The position numbers and the translations under genes were made by a program. From Rhodococcus antarcticus (GTDB taxonomy: Bacteria; Actinomycetota; Actinomycetes; Mycobacteriales; Mycobacteriaceae): a DNA stretch of 64,000 nt. The notes under the pieces are model-generated. The model was not told where the DNA came from. It saw only the letters and a list, made by a program, of their open reading frames with translations, and did no database searches. This document shows positions 8,271 through 17,414 of the stretch, one piece after another. The stretch is taken from assembly GCF_026153295.1 (NCBI RefSeq), contig NZ_CP110615.1, forward strand, positions 248,001 through 312,000, in the 5' to 3' direction. How positions within the stretch are numbered: position 1 is the first letter of the stretch; each line of letters begins with the position of its first letter.

Positions 8271-9364
8271 CCGCCCATCCCGAGGTGGTCCTTGGTGGCG
8301 AGGAACTTCAGCAGGATGGTCAGGGTGATGATCACGACCAGGAACACGGTCAGCAGTGTCATGGCGACCGGGCGCCGCCGCCAGTAGCGCTCGCCGCTGC
8401 GGTCGACGAAGGGGATGACGACCAGCAGGCCGAAGAAGATGAGCTCGCCGTAGATGATGGCGGGCAGCCCGAAGAAGTTCTCCAGGCTGTAGAGCCACCA
8501 GAAGTTGAGGGGGGGTGTGGTGACCTCGATGCCCTGCACCGGGCGGGCTCCGAGACCGGGTGGGAACACCACGGCCAGGATCCCGATGAGGCCGAACAGG
8601 GCCAGGCCGAAGGAGCTGATGCGGCGCAGGTGGTGGGTGAACGGTTCGGTGGGCTCGGCGGCGGGGGCTTGATCCCCGCGGCCCTCGCTGGGCAGGGCCG
8701 GGTGCGGGGAGATCTTGTGCTTCTTGACCAGCAACATGTGCAGCGCGACCAGGACGAGGATCAGCCCGGGGATGAACACGACGTGGGCGGCGTAGAGCCG
8801 GATCAGGATGGGCACGTTGCCGGCGAAGGTCGGGGAGAACCAGAACCCGACCCCGCCGAGCAGCTTGCCGACCTCCAGGTTGTGCCCGAGCGCCTCGAAC
8901 GACTCCTGGTCCCACTTGAGCACGGTGCCGGTGAAGATCGCCAGGGTCACCAGCCCGAACATGGCCACACCCACGAGCCAGTTGGCTTCGCGGGGCCGCT
9001 TGTAGGACCCGGTGAGGAACACCCGCAGCATGTGCAGCGCCGCGGTCACGTACATGGCCTGCGCAGCCCAGAAGTGGACCCCCCGCACGAAGCGACCACC
9101 CCACACCTGCGTCACCAGGTAGCGCACCGACTGGTTCGCGGCCTCGGGGACCGGGTTGTAGAACTGCACCAGGACGATTCCCGTGGCGATCAAGATGACC
9201 AGTGCCGCCGCGGTCACCCCACCCAGGCTCCAGGCCAGCTTGTTGGCGTGCTCGGGCACCGGGTACTCCAACGCCCTGATACCGAGGCGCTCATCGACCA
9301 CGTCGAGGGCACGGCGGGTCCTGCTCACCCGCGGTGAGGCAGGTCGTTCCTCGACACGGGTCAC
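8267..9364 (-). CDS. cytochrome b6-like membrane protein
   Basis: 365 residues with seven to eight helices. It has the four haem-ligand histidines of the cytochrome b family: His97 and His111 (13 residues between) and His194 and His209 (14 between). The 14-residue spacing in the second pair is the b6 type. A subunit IV-like C-terminal part follows, but the PEWY quinol-site motif is replaced by PPLNFWWLY (about 284-292). No Rieske protein or cytochrome c/c1 gene is nearby, so this is not a normal bc or b6f operon. It overlaps both neighbours by 4 nt. It probably moves electrons between quinones and an unknown partner. Confidence 0.85.
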   Translation of the reverse strand: MTRVEERPASPRVSRTRRALDVVDERLGIRALEYPVPEHANKLAWSLGGVTAAALVILIATGIVLVQFYNPVPEAANQSVRYLVTQVWGGRFVRGVHFWAAQAMYVTAALHMLRVFLTGSYKRPREANWLVGVAMFGLVTLAIFTGTVLKWDQESFEALGHNLEVGKLLGGVGFWFSPTFAGNVPILIRLYAAHVVFIPGLILVLVALHMLLVKKHKISPHPALPSEGRGDQAPAAEPTEPFTHHLRRISSFGLALFGLIGILAVVFPPGLGARPVQGIEVTTPPLNFWWLYSLENFFGLPAIIYGELIFFGLLVVIPFVDRSGERYWRRRPVAMTLLTVFLVVIITLTILLKFLATKDHLGMGG

Positions 9365-10062
9365 GACCGGGGTCCTTCCGGAGAGGGGGAGGTGCGGGAG
9401 GTGCGGGAGGTGGGGGACGGGTCCGTGGCCGGGTCCGACCCGGTGTCCGGGGTACCGGCCAGCCCCCGCCGGAGCTCAGCCAGGTTCTCCGCCGGGCGGA
9501 ACCACAGCGCGAGACCAACCCCCACCGCGAGCAGCACCAGCGACACCGCACCGAAGGTCCAGTCGGTACCGGTCAACGAACCCCGCCCCGGCAGCGGCTC
9601 ACCCACCACGGTGGTCCCCGTCTCCTCCCCCGACGCCGGCTCCAGCTGCCCCACCGCCTCGGCGATCGAGAGCTGCAGGGTCTGCTGGGCCACCACGACC
9701 TCACCGGCGGTCAGCTCAGCCTGCGCCTGCCCCACCAGGGCAACGTCCACCCCGTCCTGGTCAGGGCCACCGAGGGCCTCCCCGATCTTGGCCTCGGCCG
9801 CGGCGACCCCCTTCGGGCCCGGGTCCTGCGCCAGGTGCCCCAACGCCTGCTGCACCAGGACGTACCCCTCCGGGGCACCATCCCCACCCCCGTGCGCCCA
9901 CGCCGGACCAGTCGACACCACACCGACCAGCAACAGCCCCACCACCACCGTCCCCCACCGGCGCGACACCACCCACCACCCACGACACCGGGACGGGCTG
10001 AAGAACACCGGCCACGGGAACACGACCCCGAACCGTGCTGTGGCTGAACGTGCCTGCTGCAT
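9361..10062 (-). CDS. secreted/anchored protein of the cytochrome b operon
   Basis: 233 residues, first gene of a three-gene operon. An N-terminal signal segment (TVVVGLLLVGVVSTGPAWAH) is followed by a predicted extracellular, Gly/Ala/Gln-rich helical domain (about 60-165), one C-terminal membrane helix (FGAVSLVLLAVGVGLALWF) and a Ser/Thr/Pro tail. It contains no CxxCH haem motif, so it is not the missing cytochrome c. The stop overlaps the cytochrome b GTG (GTGA). The function is not recognised; a periplasmic-side helper of the cytochrome is an inference from context. Confidence 0.72.
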   Translation of the reverse strand: MQQARSATARFGVVFPWPVFFSPSRCRGWWVVSRRWGTVVVGLLLVGVVSTGPAWAHGGGDGAPEGYVLVQQALGHLAQDPGPKGVAAAEAKIGEALGGPDQDGVDVALVGQAQAELTAGEVVVAQQTLQLSIAEAVGQLEPASGEETGTTVVGEPLPGRGSLTGTDWTFGAVSLVLLAVGVGLALWFRPAENLAELRRGLAGTPDTGSDPATDPSPTSRTSRTSPSPEGPRS

Positions 10063-10359
10063 GACGACACCCTGTTCTCCACCGCTGCCCCTGATCCAGT
10101 GTCAAAGGTCCCCTCCAGGACAGGCCCGTTGGAGCGCGGCCACGAAGTGCCGAGCGCGACGTGCTGCGCCCGGGTCGTCACGGACTGTGGGTGCGGGCCT
10201 GCCGCGGAGAACCCGACGGCCCGGTTCCGCGGTCCGCTTCTAAGGTCTTCGGGTCCTGCTGGTGTGACCTTCGACCCTGTGTGGATGCGGCCGTAGCGGG
10301 GAGCGTGGGTGCTCTCGGTCGCGAACCCGCACGGTCGGGGTCGGAGGATCGGAGGCAGC
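10063..10359. other. divergent intergenic region between cytochrome b operon and ABC exporter
   Basis: 297 bp between genes pointing away from each other. It must hold the promoters of both. A clear Shine-Dalgarno GGAGGC lies at 10351-10356 for the ABC gene. No convincing small gene, RNA or strong repeat was found; short open frames here look like noise. Confidence 0.5.
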
Positions 10360-11049
10360 ATGGTGACCGTCTCGTCGAGCCCCGCGGCAGCGACGGCGCT
10401 GGGCGCCGAGGTGCGTGTCCCGGTGTTTCAGGCTTCGGGGGTGACCAAGTCCTACCAGCGCGGCGTCTGGCCGTTCCGGCGCACCCGGGAGGTGCTCGGT
10501 GGTGCCGACCTCAGCTTGTACGGCGGGGAGGTGGTGGGGTTGACCGGGGAGAACGGTTCCGGCAAGTCCACCCTGATGAAGATCTTGGTGGGTGCGCTGG
10601 GCGCGGACCAGGGCACGGTCACCCACACCGGCCGGCTCGGCTACTGCCCGCAGACCCCGCTCGTGTACGACCGGCTGACGTGCGAGGAGCACTTCGACCT
10701 GTTCGGTCATGCCTATGCCATGAGCCGCGACGCCACGGCACGGTCGCGGCGGGCGATCTACGACGAGCTGGGGTTCGCCCGCTACGCCCACGTCCGAGCT
10801 GACCAGCTCTCCGGTGGCACCCTGTCGAAGCTGAACCTCGGTCTGGCCCTGCTGGCAGATCCTGACCTCTTGCTGCTCGACGAGCCGTACGCCGGATTCG
10901 ACTGGGACACCTACCAGAAGTTCTGGGGCCTGGTCGCTCGACGGCGCGAGGCTGGTCGCACCGTGTTGATCATCAGCCACTTCGTCGTCGACGAGGACCG
11001 CTTCGACCGGATCGTGGATGTTCGCGACGGGAAGATCGTGACCCGGTGA
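10360..11049 (+). CDS. ABC exporter ATP-binding protein
   Basis: 229 residues. Walker A GENGSGKST, Q-loop region YCPQTPLVYD, signature LSGGTLSKL, Walker B LLLLDEP and H-loop ISHF are all present, so it should hydrolyse ATP. The signature has Thr-Leu where LSGGQ is usual, which is common in ABC-2 exporters. The ATG at 10360 is preceded by GGAGGC and preferred over an upstream GTG at 10309. The stop overlaps the start of the permease gene by 4 nt. Substrate unknown. Confidence 0.9.
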   Translation: MVTVSSSPAAATALGAEVRVPVFQASGVTKSYQRGVWPFRRTREVLGGADLSLYGGEVVGLTGENGSGKSTLMKILVGALGADQGTVTHTGRLGYCPQTPLVYDRLTCEEHFDLFGHAYAMSRDATARSRRAIYDELGFARYAHVRADQLSGGTLSKLNLGLALLADPDLLLLDEPYAGFDWDTYQKFWGLVARRREAGRTVLIISHFVVDEDRFDRIVDVRDGKIVTR

Positions 11050-12707
11050 CCACACTGGTGTTCACCCGCCGGTTCCTGGGCGACTACGTCCGCAACCCGG
11101 TCAACCTGCTCCTGCTCGTCGTCGTGCCGACCGTGTTCGTCGTCGTGGCCGGCGGCCGCCTCGCCGATTCCGCGAAGCTGCTCGGCGGTACCGGCGGACC
11201 TGCCGTGCAGACCGCGACCGCCGGCTGGGCCGCCGCGTTCCTGGCCGGCATCGCCATGTACTTCCAGACCGCCGCCACCCGCGACACCGACCGCAGGGTC
11301 GTGATCGCCGGCCTGCCCGCTGCTCGGCTGGTCCTGGCCCGGCTGATCACCGGCGGCTGCCTGGCTCTGCTCGCCGCCGCCACGGCTCTTCTCGCCCTCG
11401 CCCTCCGCACCGGCATCGGTGACCCGGTACGGGCGGTCGGGGGCACCGTGATGTTCGCCGTCGTCTACGTCGCGCTCGGCGCCGTGGTCGGATCCGTGGT
11501 CCCCAACCCCGTCAACGGCACCGTGGTCGTGCTGTTCGTGTGGATCGCCGACGTGTTCTTCGGCCCAGTGATGAGTGCACCCGATCGGATCGCCACCCGT
11601 GGGCTACCCGGGCACTACCTCACCTTGTGGATGGTCGGGGAGCCCTCCGGGCACGGCGGTCCCCTGGGAGACCTCGGCTGGGCGGTGACCGCGACCGTGG
11701 TGGCGGTGGGCGCCGCCTGGGCGCTGGCCGCGGCCCGCACCCGCACCGTCCACCGCAGCAGGCGCGCCCGTCCTGGCTCGTTCCTCGACCAGACCGCCGC
11801 CGCGACGCGGGCCGCGTGGCGCGACGCCGGCCGCAACCCCGCCCTGGGGGTGCTGCTGGTCGTGGTGCCGGTGGTGTTCATCCTCGCCGCCTACGCCGTC
11901 ACCCCCGACGTGCCCGTCACGTTCATCCTCGCCGAGCAGGGCCGCAGCACCTTCCACACCTTCGCCATGCCCGAGGTGCACGGCGCCACCATGGCGCCCA
12001 TCGCGATCGCATCGCTGGCCGCGCTCGTAGGCCTGTTCACCGTGCTCGACAGCCACGACGGTGACCGCCGCGCCGCCCTCGGGGGCCTGCGCCCCACCGC
12101 GCTGCTCAGCGCGCGACTGGGTGTTCTGGCCTTCTTCGCCCTCGGCGCCACCGCTGTCTCGCTCGCGGCCACGGCGGTGGTCTTCGACGCCGCCGGTTGG
12201 CCGGTCTACGCCGCGGCCAACCTCCTCATCGCCCTCACCTACGGCCTGGTGGGCGCCCTGCTCGCCCCGATCTTCGGGCGGGTCGGTGGGGTGTTCGTCG
12301 CCTTCCTGCTGCCCTTCCTGGACATCGGCATCGTGCAGAGCCCGCTGCTCAACCCCGAGCCCACCACCCTGTCGACGTTGCTCCCCGGGTACGGGGGCTT
12401 CCGCGTCCTGCTCGCCGGCGCACTGACCCGGGGGTTCGACCAGCCGGTGCCACTGCTGATCGGCCTGGGCTGGCTGACCGCACTCACCCTCGCCGTCACC
12501 CTGACCTACCGGCGCGCCACCCGCCCCGCCGGGGTCCCACCGGTCGGCTCCGCCCGCACCCAGGACCGGCCGCGCGAGGCTCCGCAACGGGGATCCGACG
12601 TTGGAGCGGCCACGAACGACGTGCGCAGATCCCACGCCGGCACAGTGGGCGCGTCTCGGCGCCCGGCGCCACGCACCCGGCCACGACCGCCGCGCACGTC
12701 CCGGTAG
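11046..12707 (+). CDS. ABC-2 type permease, two-half fusion
   Basis: 553 residues. Two homologous sets of about six helices are joined by a basic linker (RTVHRSRRARPGSF, near residue 240), so one chain likely supplies both membrane halves for the upstream ATPase. The first half starts FTRRFLGDYVRNPVNLLLLV, the usual ABC-2 opening; the second repeats it as RAAWRDAGRNPALGVLLVVV. The last 60 residues are hydrophilic and Arg/Pro-rich. GTG start in a 4-nt overlap with the ATPase gene. Export of a lipid, peptide or drug is possible; the sequence does not say which. Confidence 0.82.
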   Translation: MTTLVFTRRFLGDYVRNPVNLLLLVVVPTVFVVVAGGRLADSAKLLGGTGGPAVQTATAGWAAAFLAGIAMYFQTAATRDTDRRVVIAGLPAARLVLARLITGGCLALLAAATALLALALRTGIGDPVRAVGGTVMFAVVYVALGAVVGSVVPNPVNGTVVVLFVWIADVFFGPVMSAPDRIATRGLPGHYLTLWMVGEPSGHGGPLGDLGWAVTATVVAVGAAWALAAARTRTVHRSRRARPGSFLDQTAAATRAAWRDAGRNPALGVLLVVVPVVFILAAYAVTPDVPVTFILAEQGRSTFHTFAMPEVHGATMAPIAIASLAALVGLFTVLDSHDGDRRAALGGLRPTALLSARLGVLAFFALGATAVSLAATAVVFDAAGWPVYAAANLLIALTYGLVGALLAPIFGRVGGVFVAFLLPFLDIGIVQSPLLNPEPTTLSTLLPGYGGFRVLLAGALTRGFDQPVPLLIGLGWLTALTLAVTLTYRRATRPAGVPPVGSARTQDRPREAPQRGSDVGAATNDVRRSHAGTVGASRRPAPRTRPRPPRTSR

Positions 12708-12861
12708 AGAGCCCTGCCGGTAGCCAGACCCGTCTGCGACCTCGGTCGCCGTCGCGACCGCCGGCCACCGTGCCAGGGCGATGAGGTCCGGGCGGGCAGG
12801 ACGTGTCGCGCTGTCCTCTGGTTCTCCCTGCACCTGTGCGCACGAGTGCAACGGCGCGGGG

Positions 12862-13845
12862 TCAGGGTCGTGGGATGCGTTGCACCCCTTCTCCGGTGGC
12901 GGAGGCGACGAGGACCGCGCCGTCCGCGGGGTCGACGGCCACGGACTCGGGCCGGGAGAGGGTGGGGTACCGGTCGAGCTCTACGGGCTCGGGGCCCGCC
13001 ACGTCGAAGCCGACGACCTCGTTGGTGGCGGTCAGCGTGACCCACGCGATGTCGGTCACCGGGTCCACCGCGACGGCCCAGGGTCCGCCCGGGACGGGGA
13101 AGCGCTGCAGGAGCATGAGGGGGCTCGTGCTGAACACCAGCAGCTCCCCGCGCACGGGTTCGGTGACCAGGACGCGACCGAACCGGTCGGTGGTCGCCCG
13201 GGCGGCGCCTTCCCCGGCCCGCAGCGCCTCGGCGAGGGCCTCGTCGGCGGTGTTCACCGCCGTCAGCGACGTCTGCCGTCGGTCCAGCGCCACCAGGTCG
13301 TCACCGGCGACCCGCACCGCGTCGGCGCTGGCCAGGCCGCCGATCTCGGCCGCGGTGCGTCCATCGGCCGCCACGACCCGGACGACACCGGTGGACAGGC
13401 CGACCGCCAGCTCGTCGTCAGGCAGGACCGCGACCGACAGGACGTCGGTGTCCATCGCGAGGAGGCTCGCGACGGCCGTCGTCGGGTCGACCCGCACGAC
13501 ACCGGCGGCGGTGGCCACGAGCAGCTCACCGTCGCCGGCGACCACTTCGTGGCCCCTGGCGGGCAGCGCCACCGACCGCGGGGGCACGGTGAGGTCGGTG
13601 GCATCGAGCAGCAGCACCCGGTCCGGCGCCGCCACCAGCAGTGCCAGGGTGCGGGAGCGGGGATCGAGCGCGGTGCTGATCACTGCTGACCCGATGTCGG
13701 TGGTGGTGCCGGCCGGTGCGACCGTCAGGGGCGACGACGGCGCTGCGCGTGGCTCGAGGACGTTGGTCGGGGTGCCTGAACCCGCGCAACCTGTGACGGT
13801 GACAGCGGTCAGGACGGCCGCGACGAGGGCGCGGTGGCTCCTCAC
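12862..13845 (-). CDS. beta-propeller lipoprotein
   Basis: 327 residues. A signal sequence with lipobox VTVTGCAG marks it as lipid-anchored. The rest is made of repeating beta-strand units of the YVTN/WD40-like kind, ending in motifs such as PWAVAVDPVTDIAWVTLTA and PESVAVDPADGAVLVASA. Such propellers usually bind proteins or ligands and no enzyme motif is visible. The GTG start overlaps the DUF4307 stop (GTGA), so it is the last gene of an oxidase fragment / DUF4307 / lipoprotein chain. The 154 bp to the ABC permease gene contains nothing recognised. Confidence 0.75.
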   Translation of the reverse strand: MRSHRALVAAVLTAVTVTGCAGSGTPTNVLEPRAAPSSPLTVAPAGTTTDIGSAVISTALDPRSRTLALLVAAPDRVLLLDATDLTVPPRSVALPARGHEVVAGDGELLVATAAGVVRVDPTTAVASLLAMDTDVLSVAVLPDDELAVGLSTGVVRVVAADGRTAAEIGGLASADAVRVAGDDLVALDRRQTSLTAVNTADEALAEALRAGEGAARATTDRFGRVLVTEPVRGELLVFSTSPLMLLQRFPVPGGPWAVAVDPVTDIAWVTLTATNEVVGFDVAGPEPVELDRYPTLSRPESVAVDPADGAVLVASATGEGVQRIPRP

Positions 13846-14258
13846 GGGGCGGGAACCAGGTACCCGGGGACCGTGGTGCCGCACCCGTAGACGTTGCCGG
13901 CCACCGGTGGCAGGGAGCTGCGCACCAGGACCTCCATCGAGGTGAGGGTCTCGGTCCCCGGCGGTACGTAGACCTGTCGTCGTCCGGTCTCGGAGCCGTC
14001 GATCGAGCGGGAGCGGACGATGCAGACCACCGGTATAGAGGGGTCTGAGCGGGTGACGTCGAATCGCAGTGACAGCGTCGAGTCGTCCACCAGGTCGAAC
14101 CCGGTCTCCTTGCCCGACGCCTTGTCGGTGCCGCCGAACCGGGTGTAGACCAGCAGGGCCAGTCCGGCGGCGACCCCGACGGCCAACACCCGCACGACGA
14201 GCTGGTGACCGCTCCGGGGGTGGACCGGATAGCGGGTGCTCGCGCTGGTCGTGCTCAC
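13842..14258 (-). CDS. DUF4307 membrane protein
   Basis: 138 residues, matching the actinobacterial DUF4307 pattern: a short cytoplasmic N-terminus, one helix ([20 protein letters not shown]) and an extracellular beta-rich domain with [20 protein letters not shown] and a second Cys near the C-terminus (NVYGCGT). The two Cys could form a disulfide. Function unknown in the family. It is joined by 4-nt overlaps to the truncated cytochrome oxidase gene upstream and the propeller lipoprotein gene downstream, so all three are probably made together. Confidence 0.82.
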   Translation of the reverse strand: MSTTSASTRYPVHPRSGHQLVVRVLAVGVAAGLALLVYTRFGGTDKASGKETGFDLVDDSTLSLRFDVTRSDPSIPVVCIVRSRSIDGSETGRRQVYVPPGTETLTSMEVLVRSSLPPVAGNVYGCGTTVPGYLVPAP

Positions 14259-14956
14259 CGCGACGTCGGCTCGGGCCCGTTGACCGCGTCGGGCTCGAGC
14301 GCGTTGGTGAGCTTCTCCGACACCGCGCCGGAGTGCTGCGCACTTCCGGTGTGGGCCATCGTCATGCCGGGGGCCCGCAGGCAGACCACCGTGGTGATCA
14401 TGTTCACCGCACCGAGGATGGTGCCGAGGCCGGCGACGATGAGTCCGGTGATCCACAGGTCCGCACCGGCGCCCGGGGAGTGCACGGCGTCCGAGAGCGG
14501 GGTGTAGGCGAACCAGCCGAAGTCCGCTGCGCCACCCGGGGTGATGAACCCGGCGACGACGATGATGCCGCCGAACAGGTACAGCCAGTAGGAGAACGCG
14601 TTCAGCCGGGGGAACGCCACGTCCGGCGCCCCGATCTGCAGCGGCAGGATGTAGTTGGCGAAGCCGAAGACGATGGGCGTCGCGTACAGCAGCAGCATGA
14701 TCGTGCCGTGCATGGTGAACAGCTGGTTGTACTGCTCGTTGGACAGGAACTGCAGACCCGGCACGGCCAGCTCGGCGCGCATGACCAGCGCCAGGAGCCC
14801 ACCCACGAGGAAGAAGCCGAACGACGTCACCAGGTACATCAGCCCGATGGTCTTCGGATCCGTCGTGTGGACCATCTTCAGGACGAACGAGCCCTTCTTC
14901 GCCTCCCTGACCGGGTACGGCCGAGTGGCGACGGGCTGGGGCGCGACGGCCGTCAT
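14255..14956 (-). CDS. ctaD (truncated): cytochrome c oxidase subunit I, N-terminal part only
   Basis: 233 residues against about 550-580 for a full subunit I. Residues 1-200 match normal CtaD closely through the first five helices ([42 protein letters not shown]) and keep the haem a ligand His83. After residue 200 the match stops and a 33-residue hydrophilic tail follows. The CuB histidines, the haem a3 ligand and the second haem a ligand are all missing, so it cannot be a working oxidase. The frame nevertheless runs cleanly to a stop coupled to DUF4307. No ctaC or ctaE is nearby. It may be a deletion remnant or a repurposed fragment. A candidate BlaI operator lies 59-77 nt upstream. Confidence 0.8.
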   Translation of the reverse strand: MTAVAPQPVATRPYPVREAKKGSFVLKMVHTTDPKTIGLMYLVTSFGFFLVGGLLALVMRAELAVPGLQFLSNEQYNQLFTMHGTIMLLLYATPIVFGFANYILPLQIGAPDVAFPRLNAFSYWLYLFGGIIVVAGFITPGGAADFGWFAYTPLSDAVHSPGAGADLWITGLIVAGLGTILGAVNMITTVVCLRAPGMTMAHTGSAQHSGAVSEKLTNALEPDAVNGPEPTSR

Positions 14957-15014
14957 GGGCGGAGCTCCGATCAGGATGCAGCGGACGAACGGTGCAACCC
15001 GACTGTAGCAAGAA

Positions 15015-15033
15015 CTACTACCAACGATAGTTG
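15015..15033. promoter_or_regulatory. candidate BlaI operator upstream of truncated ctaD
   Basis: CTACTA-N7-TAGTTG, an imperfect palindrome (one mismatch in the arms) with the same geometry as the site at 17441-17459. It lies just upstream of the oxidase fragment and between it and the M56 gene. A possible -10 element (TACAGT, minus strand) is a few bases downstream. Assignment to BlaI rests on the adjacent blaI gene and the resemblance to TAGT-rich BlaI/MecI operators. Confidence 0.55.
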
Positions 15034-15050
15034 ATGAGGCTCTGCGACGT

Positions 15051-16001
15051 CTAGATCAGTGCGCAGAAGCCGGACGTCACGAGGAAGACACCCATGCCCG
15101 ACGCTGCAACCGGCACGAGGAACGTCGACGTCGCAGCGACCGCGCAGCGCAGACGTGACCTGCCCTCGTCGCTGCTGCGAACGCTGTCGAGGTGGACGAG
15201 GCGCTCCGCGAGGGCGGTCCCGGCGAGGGCGAGCGAACCCGCGGGGGTGTCGGAGGCGAAGGAGGCCACCCTGACGAGCGCAGATCGGACCGTCGCGGCA
15301 TCCGTGGCGGTGACGGCGACACGGTCTGCTGCCATCTCGAGCAGCGACGCCACTGCAGCAGGCGCACGAGCGAACAGGGGCACCATCGGTAGTGCCCTCG
15401 CCAGTGCCGTCGTCACGATGAGGACGCGGTGGTGCCGGCCGCTGAGATGTGCCCGCTCGTGAGCCATGACGGCGTCGATCTCACGTGCACTGAGGTGCGT
15501 CTTCAGACCCTCCGTCGCGACGACGAATCCGGCTCGCCCGCCGATGCTGTAGGCGAGAGGAACGGGGTGCGGGAGCCAGACGGTGTCGACCAGGGCATCT
15601 CGCCGGCCCACGATGCGAACAGTGTCCGCGTGCTTCTCGGTGGCCCGCGCACGGCGGGCGACGTGATCGCGCACCGTGCGGGTCGACCGCGCCGAGACGA
15701 CGACGAGGGCGACCGCACCGGTCATGGTGATGGTGTCATCGATCCACGGCGTGATGGCGTGGGTGAGCCGTGCCAGGCAGCTGAGCACGACCTCGGCGAT
15801 GCCTTCTGCCGGGGCGTGCCGCGGCCACGCGGCCACGACGACAGCCGAACCGAGCAGGATCGTGAAGCTGGTCATGCTCGCCGCCCAGGTGGCGAGGAGG
15901 ACCGTCGGTCGGACCGTGGCGACGCGTGGGTCGTGCAGGACGGAGGGCGCCACGACAGCCAGCAGCAGACTGCTCAGGGCCAACGTCACCGCGATCGTCA
16001 C
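15051..16001 (-). CDS. M56-family (BlaR1-like) membrane metallopeptidase
   Basis: 316 residues. Several membrane helices flank a cytoplasmic zinc protease core with HERAH (181-185, an HExxH motif) and the nearby [11 protein letters not shown], where the third ligand Glu is expected. There is no C-terminal penicillin-binding sensor domain, unlike staphylococcal BlaR1/MecR1, so the signal, if any, is sensed through the membrane part. The GTG start overlaps the blaI stop by 4 nt; in this family the protease usually triggers loss of the BlaI partner. Target cleavage is inferred from the family. Confidence 0.87.
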   Translation of the reverse strand: MTIAVTLALSSLLLAVVAPSVLHDPRVATVRPTVLLATWAASMTSFTILLGSAVVVAAWPRHAPAEGIAEVVLSCLARLTHAITPWIDDTITMTGAVALVVVSARSTRTVRDHVARRARATEKHADTVRIVGRRDALVDTVWLPHPVPLAYSIGGRAGFVVATEGLKTHLSAREIDAVMAHERAHLSGRHHRVLIVTTALARALPMVPLFARAPAAVASLLEMAADRVAVTATDAATVRSALVRVASFASDTPAGSLALAGTALAERLVHLDSVRSSDEGRSRLRCAVAATSTFLVPVAASGMGVFLVTSGFCALI

Positions 16002-16405
16002 TGCCCGGAACCCTCGGCGAGCGCCTGCCGCAAGGCGATGGACTCACCCGGTGACACGGTCCGTGCGAAGTGCAGCAGGACCGCCTCGGTGTCACCCGCC
16101 CCGTCCAGGATCACCCGCAGGGCCCGCGCTGCGGCTTGGTCCCTCGTCTCGACCGCCCGGTACAGGAACGCGCGGCTGACCTTCTCCCGGGCCACCCATT
16201 CCTTGCGGTGCAGGTTGTCCAGCACGGTCAGGACGGTCGTGTAGGCGAGGGATCGCTCCTCGTTCAAGGAGTCCAGGACGTCCCGGACCGAACGAGGCTC
16301 CTGCGAGTCCCAGAGAACCTGCATGACCGCTGCTTCGAGCTCACCGAGACCTGTCACCGACTTCTCCGTCCCGTTCGCATCGGCCGGGTGGCCTGGTGCG
16401 CCCAT
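15998..16405 (-). CDS. blaI: BlaI/MecI-family repressor
   Basis: 135 residues, winged-helix penicillinase-repressor family. Typical signals are LGELEAAVMQVLWDSQEPRS, VRDVLDSLNEERSLAYTTVL and TVLDNLHRKEWVAREKV, followed by a dimerisation half. It binds DNA as a dimer and is usually inactivated through its M56 partner, encoded next with a 4-nt overlap. Likely targets are the two matching palindromes at 15015-15033 and 17441-17459. No beta-lactamase is in the window, so the regulon here probably concerns cell wall or respiration instead. An internal start (GTG near MTGLGELEA) would shorten the N-terminus by about 17 residues. Confidence 0.9.
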   Translation of the reverse strand: MGAPGHPADANGTEKSVTGLGELEAAVMQVLWDSQEPRSVRDVLDSLNEERSLAYTTVLTVLDNLHRKEWVAREKVSRAFLYRAVETRDQAAARALRVILDGAGDTEAVLLHFARTVSPGESIALRQALAEGSGQ

Positions 16406-16449
16406 CGTGCCTCATGCGACGCGGGACTCCTCGGAAGACGGTTCGTGAA

Positions 16450-17346
16450 TCAGGAGATGGACACCCCGCGGTCGCCGAGCCAGGGCAACGGGTCCAGCGC
16501 GGCGCCGGAGGTGGTCTGCACGCCGTAGTGCAGATGGGGCCCGGTCGACACGCCGCGGTTCCCGACGGTCGCGATCTCTTGCCCGGCCGAGACCTCCTGG
16601 CCGGCGGCGACGAAGGACTCGTTGATGTGTCCGTAGATCCCGATGGTTCCGTCGTCCTGGCGAACCCGGACCCACAGGCCGAAGCCGCTGGCAGGGCCCG
16701 ACTGGAGGACCACGCCATCGGTGACGGCGAGCACCGGTGTGCCGATGGAGTTGGCTATGTCGACGCCGTCGTGGTTGGTGCCCCACCGAGCGCCGAACCC
16801 TGACGTGATCGTCCCCGTCGTGGGGGAGACCGTCAGCGGTCGGCGCGCCTCGGCCGCTCGGGCCGCACGTTCGGACGCCAACCGCGTCCCCTTGGAGAGC
16901 TGGGCGAGGGCTGCGGTACCCACGTCGCGGCTCACGGCGAGGACCGACGGACCCACCTGCGCCGGGCCCTGTCTCGCTGCGCCGTCCACCGTCTGGGCGG
17001 ACGCCGTGGCGGCGGCCGGCGTCACCGCCGTCCACGAGCCGCCCGCGAGAACAGCGCCCGCAGCCAGGGCCGCCGACACCGTTCTCACCCGGTGCGGCGA
17101 GCGCGGGCCCAGCCTGCGGTGTGCGCCGCGGGGGGGTTGACGGGAGTGCGAGGTCGAGGCGAGGACTGCGGCGCGCTCTCGAGCCCGGTGGCGAGCGTCG
17201 GGACGCGGAGCATGGTGGGTGGCATCGGCAGGACCCGTGGCCGGCGGCACTACCTGCACGGTGCAGGTCGCGGCAGGGTCGAGAGAGGCGGGGTCTGCCT
17301 CCAGGAACCGCCGGGCAGCTGGCGCCTCGTGCCGGTGTCTCGCCAT
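16450..17346 (-). CDS. M23-family peptidoglycan endopeptidase
   Basis: 298 residues. A long basic N-terminus leads into a signal/anchor segment (VRTVSAALAAGAVLAGGSW). A spacer helix follows, then a LytM domain: NHDGVDIA supplies the first His and Asp zinc ligands and GPHLHYG the catalytic His and last ligand. The enzyme should cut peptide cross-links in the wall. It lies 45 nt upstream of blaI on the same strand, and its promoter overlaps a candidate BlaI operator, so wall hydrolysis and the BlaI/M56 pair may be one regulon. A start further inside would give a more usual signal peptide; the first 90 residues are doubtful. Confidence 0.86.
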   Translation of the reverse strand: MARHRHEAPAARRFLEADPASLDPAATCTVQVVPPATGPADATHHAPRPDARHRARERAAVLASTSHSRQPPRGAHRRLGPRSPHRVRTVSAALAAGAVLAGGSWTAVTPAAATASAQTVDGAARQGPAQVGPSVLAVSRDVGTAALAQLSKGTRLASERAARAAEARRPLTVSPTTGTITSGFGARWGTNHDGVDIANSIGTPVLAVTDGVVLQSGPASGFGLWVRVRQDDGTIGIYGHINESFVAAGQEVSAGQEIATVGNRGVSTGPHLHYGVQTTSGAALDPLPWLGDRGVSIS

Positions 17347-17414
17347 GGAGGAGCGCTCCTGCTGTCTGTCGAGCGCGAAGCGCTGCGCGGGGGAGGTGTG
17401 GGTCGGGCGGCTCG

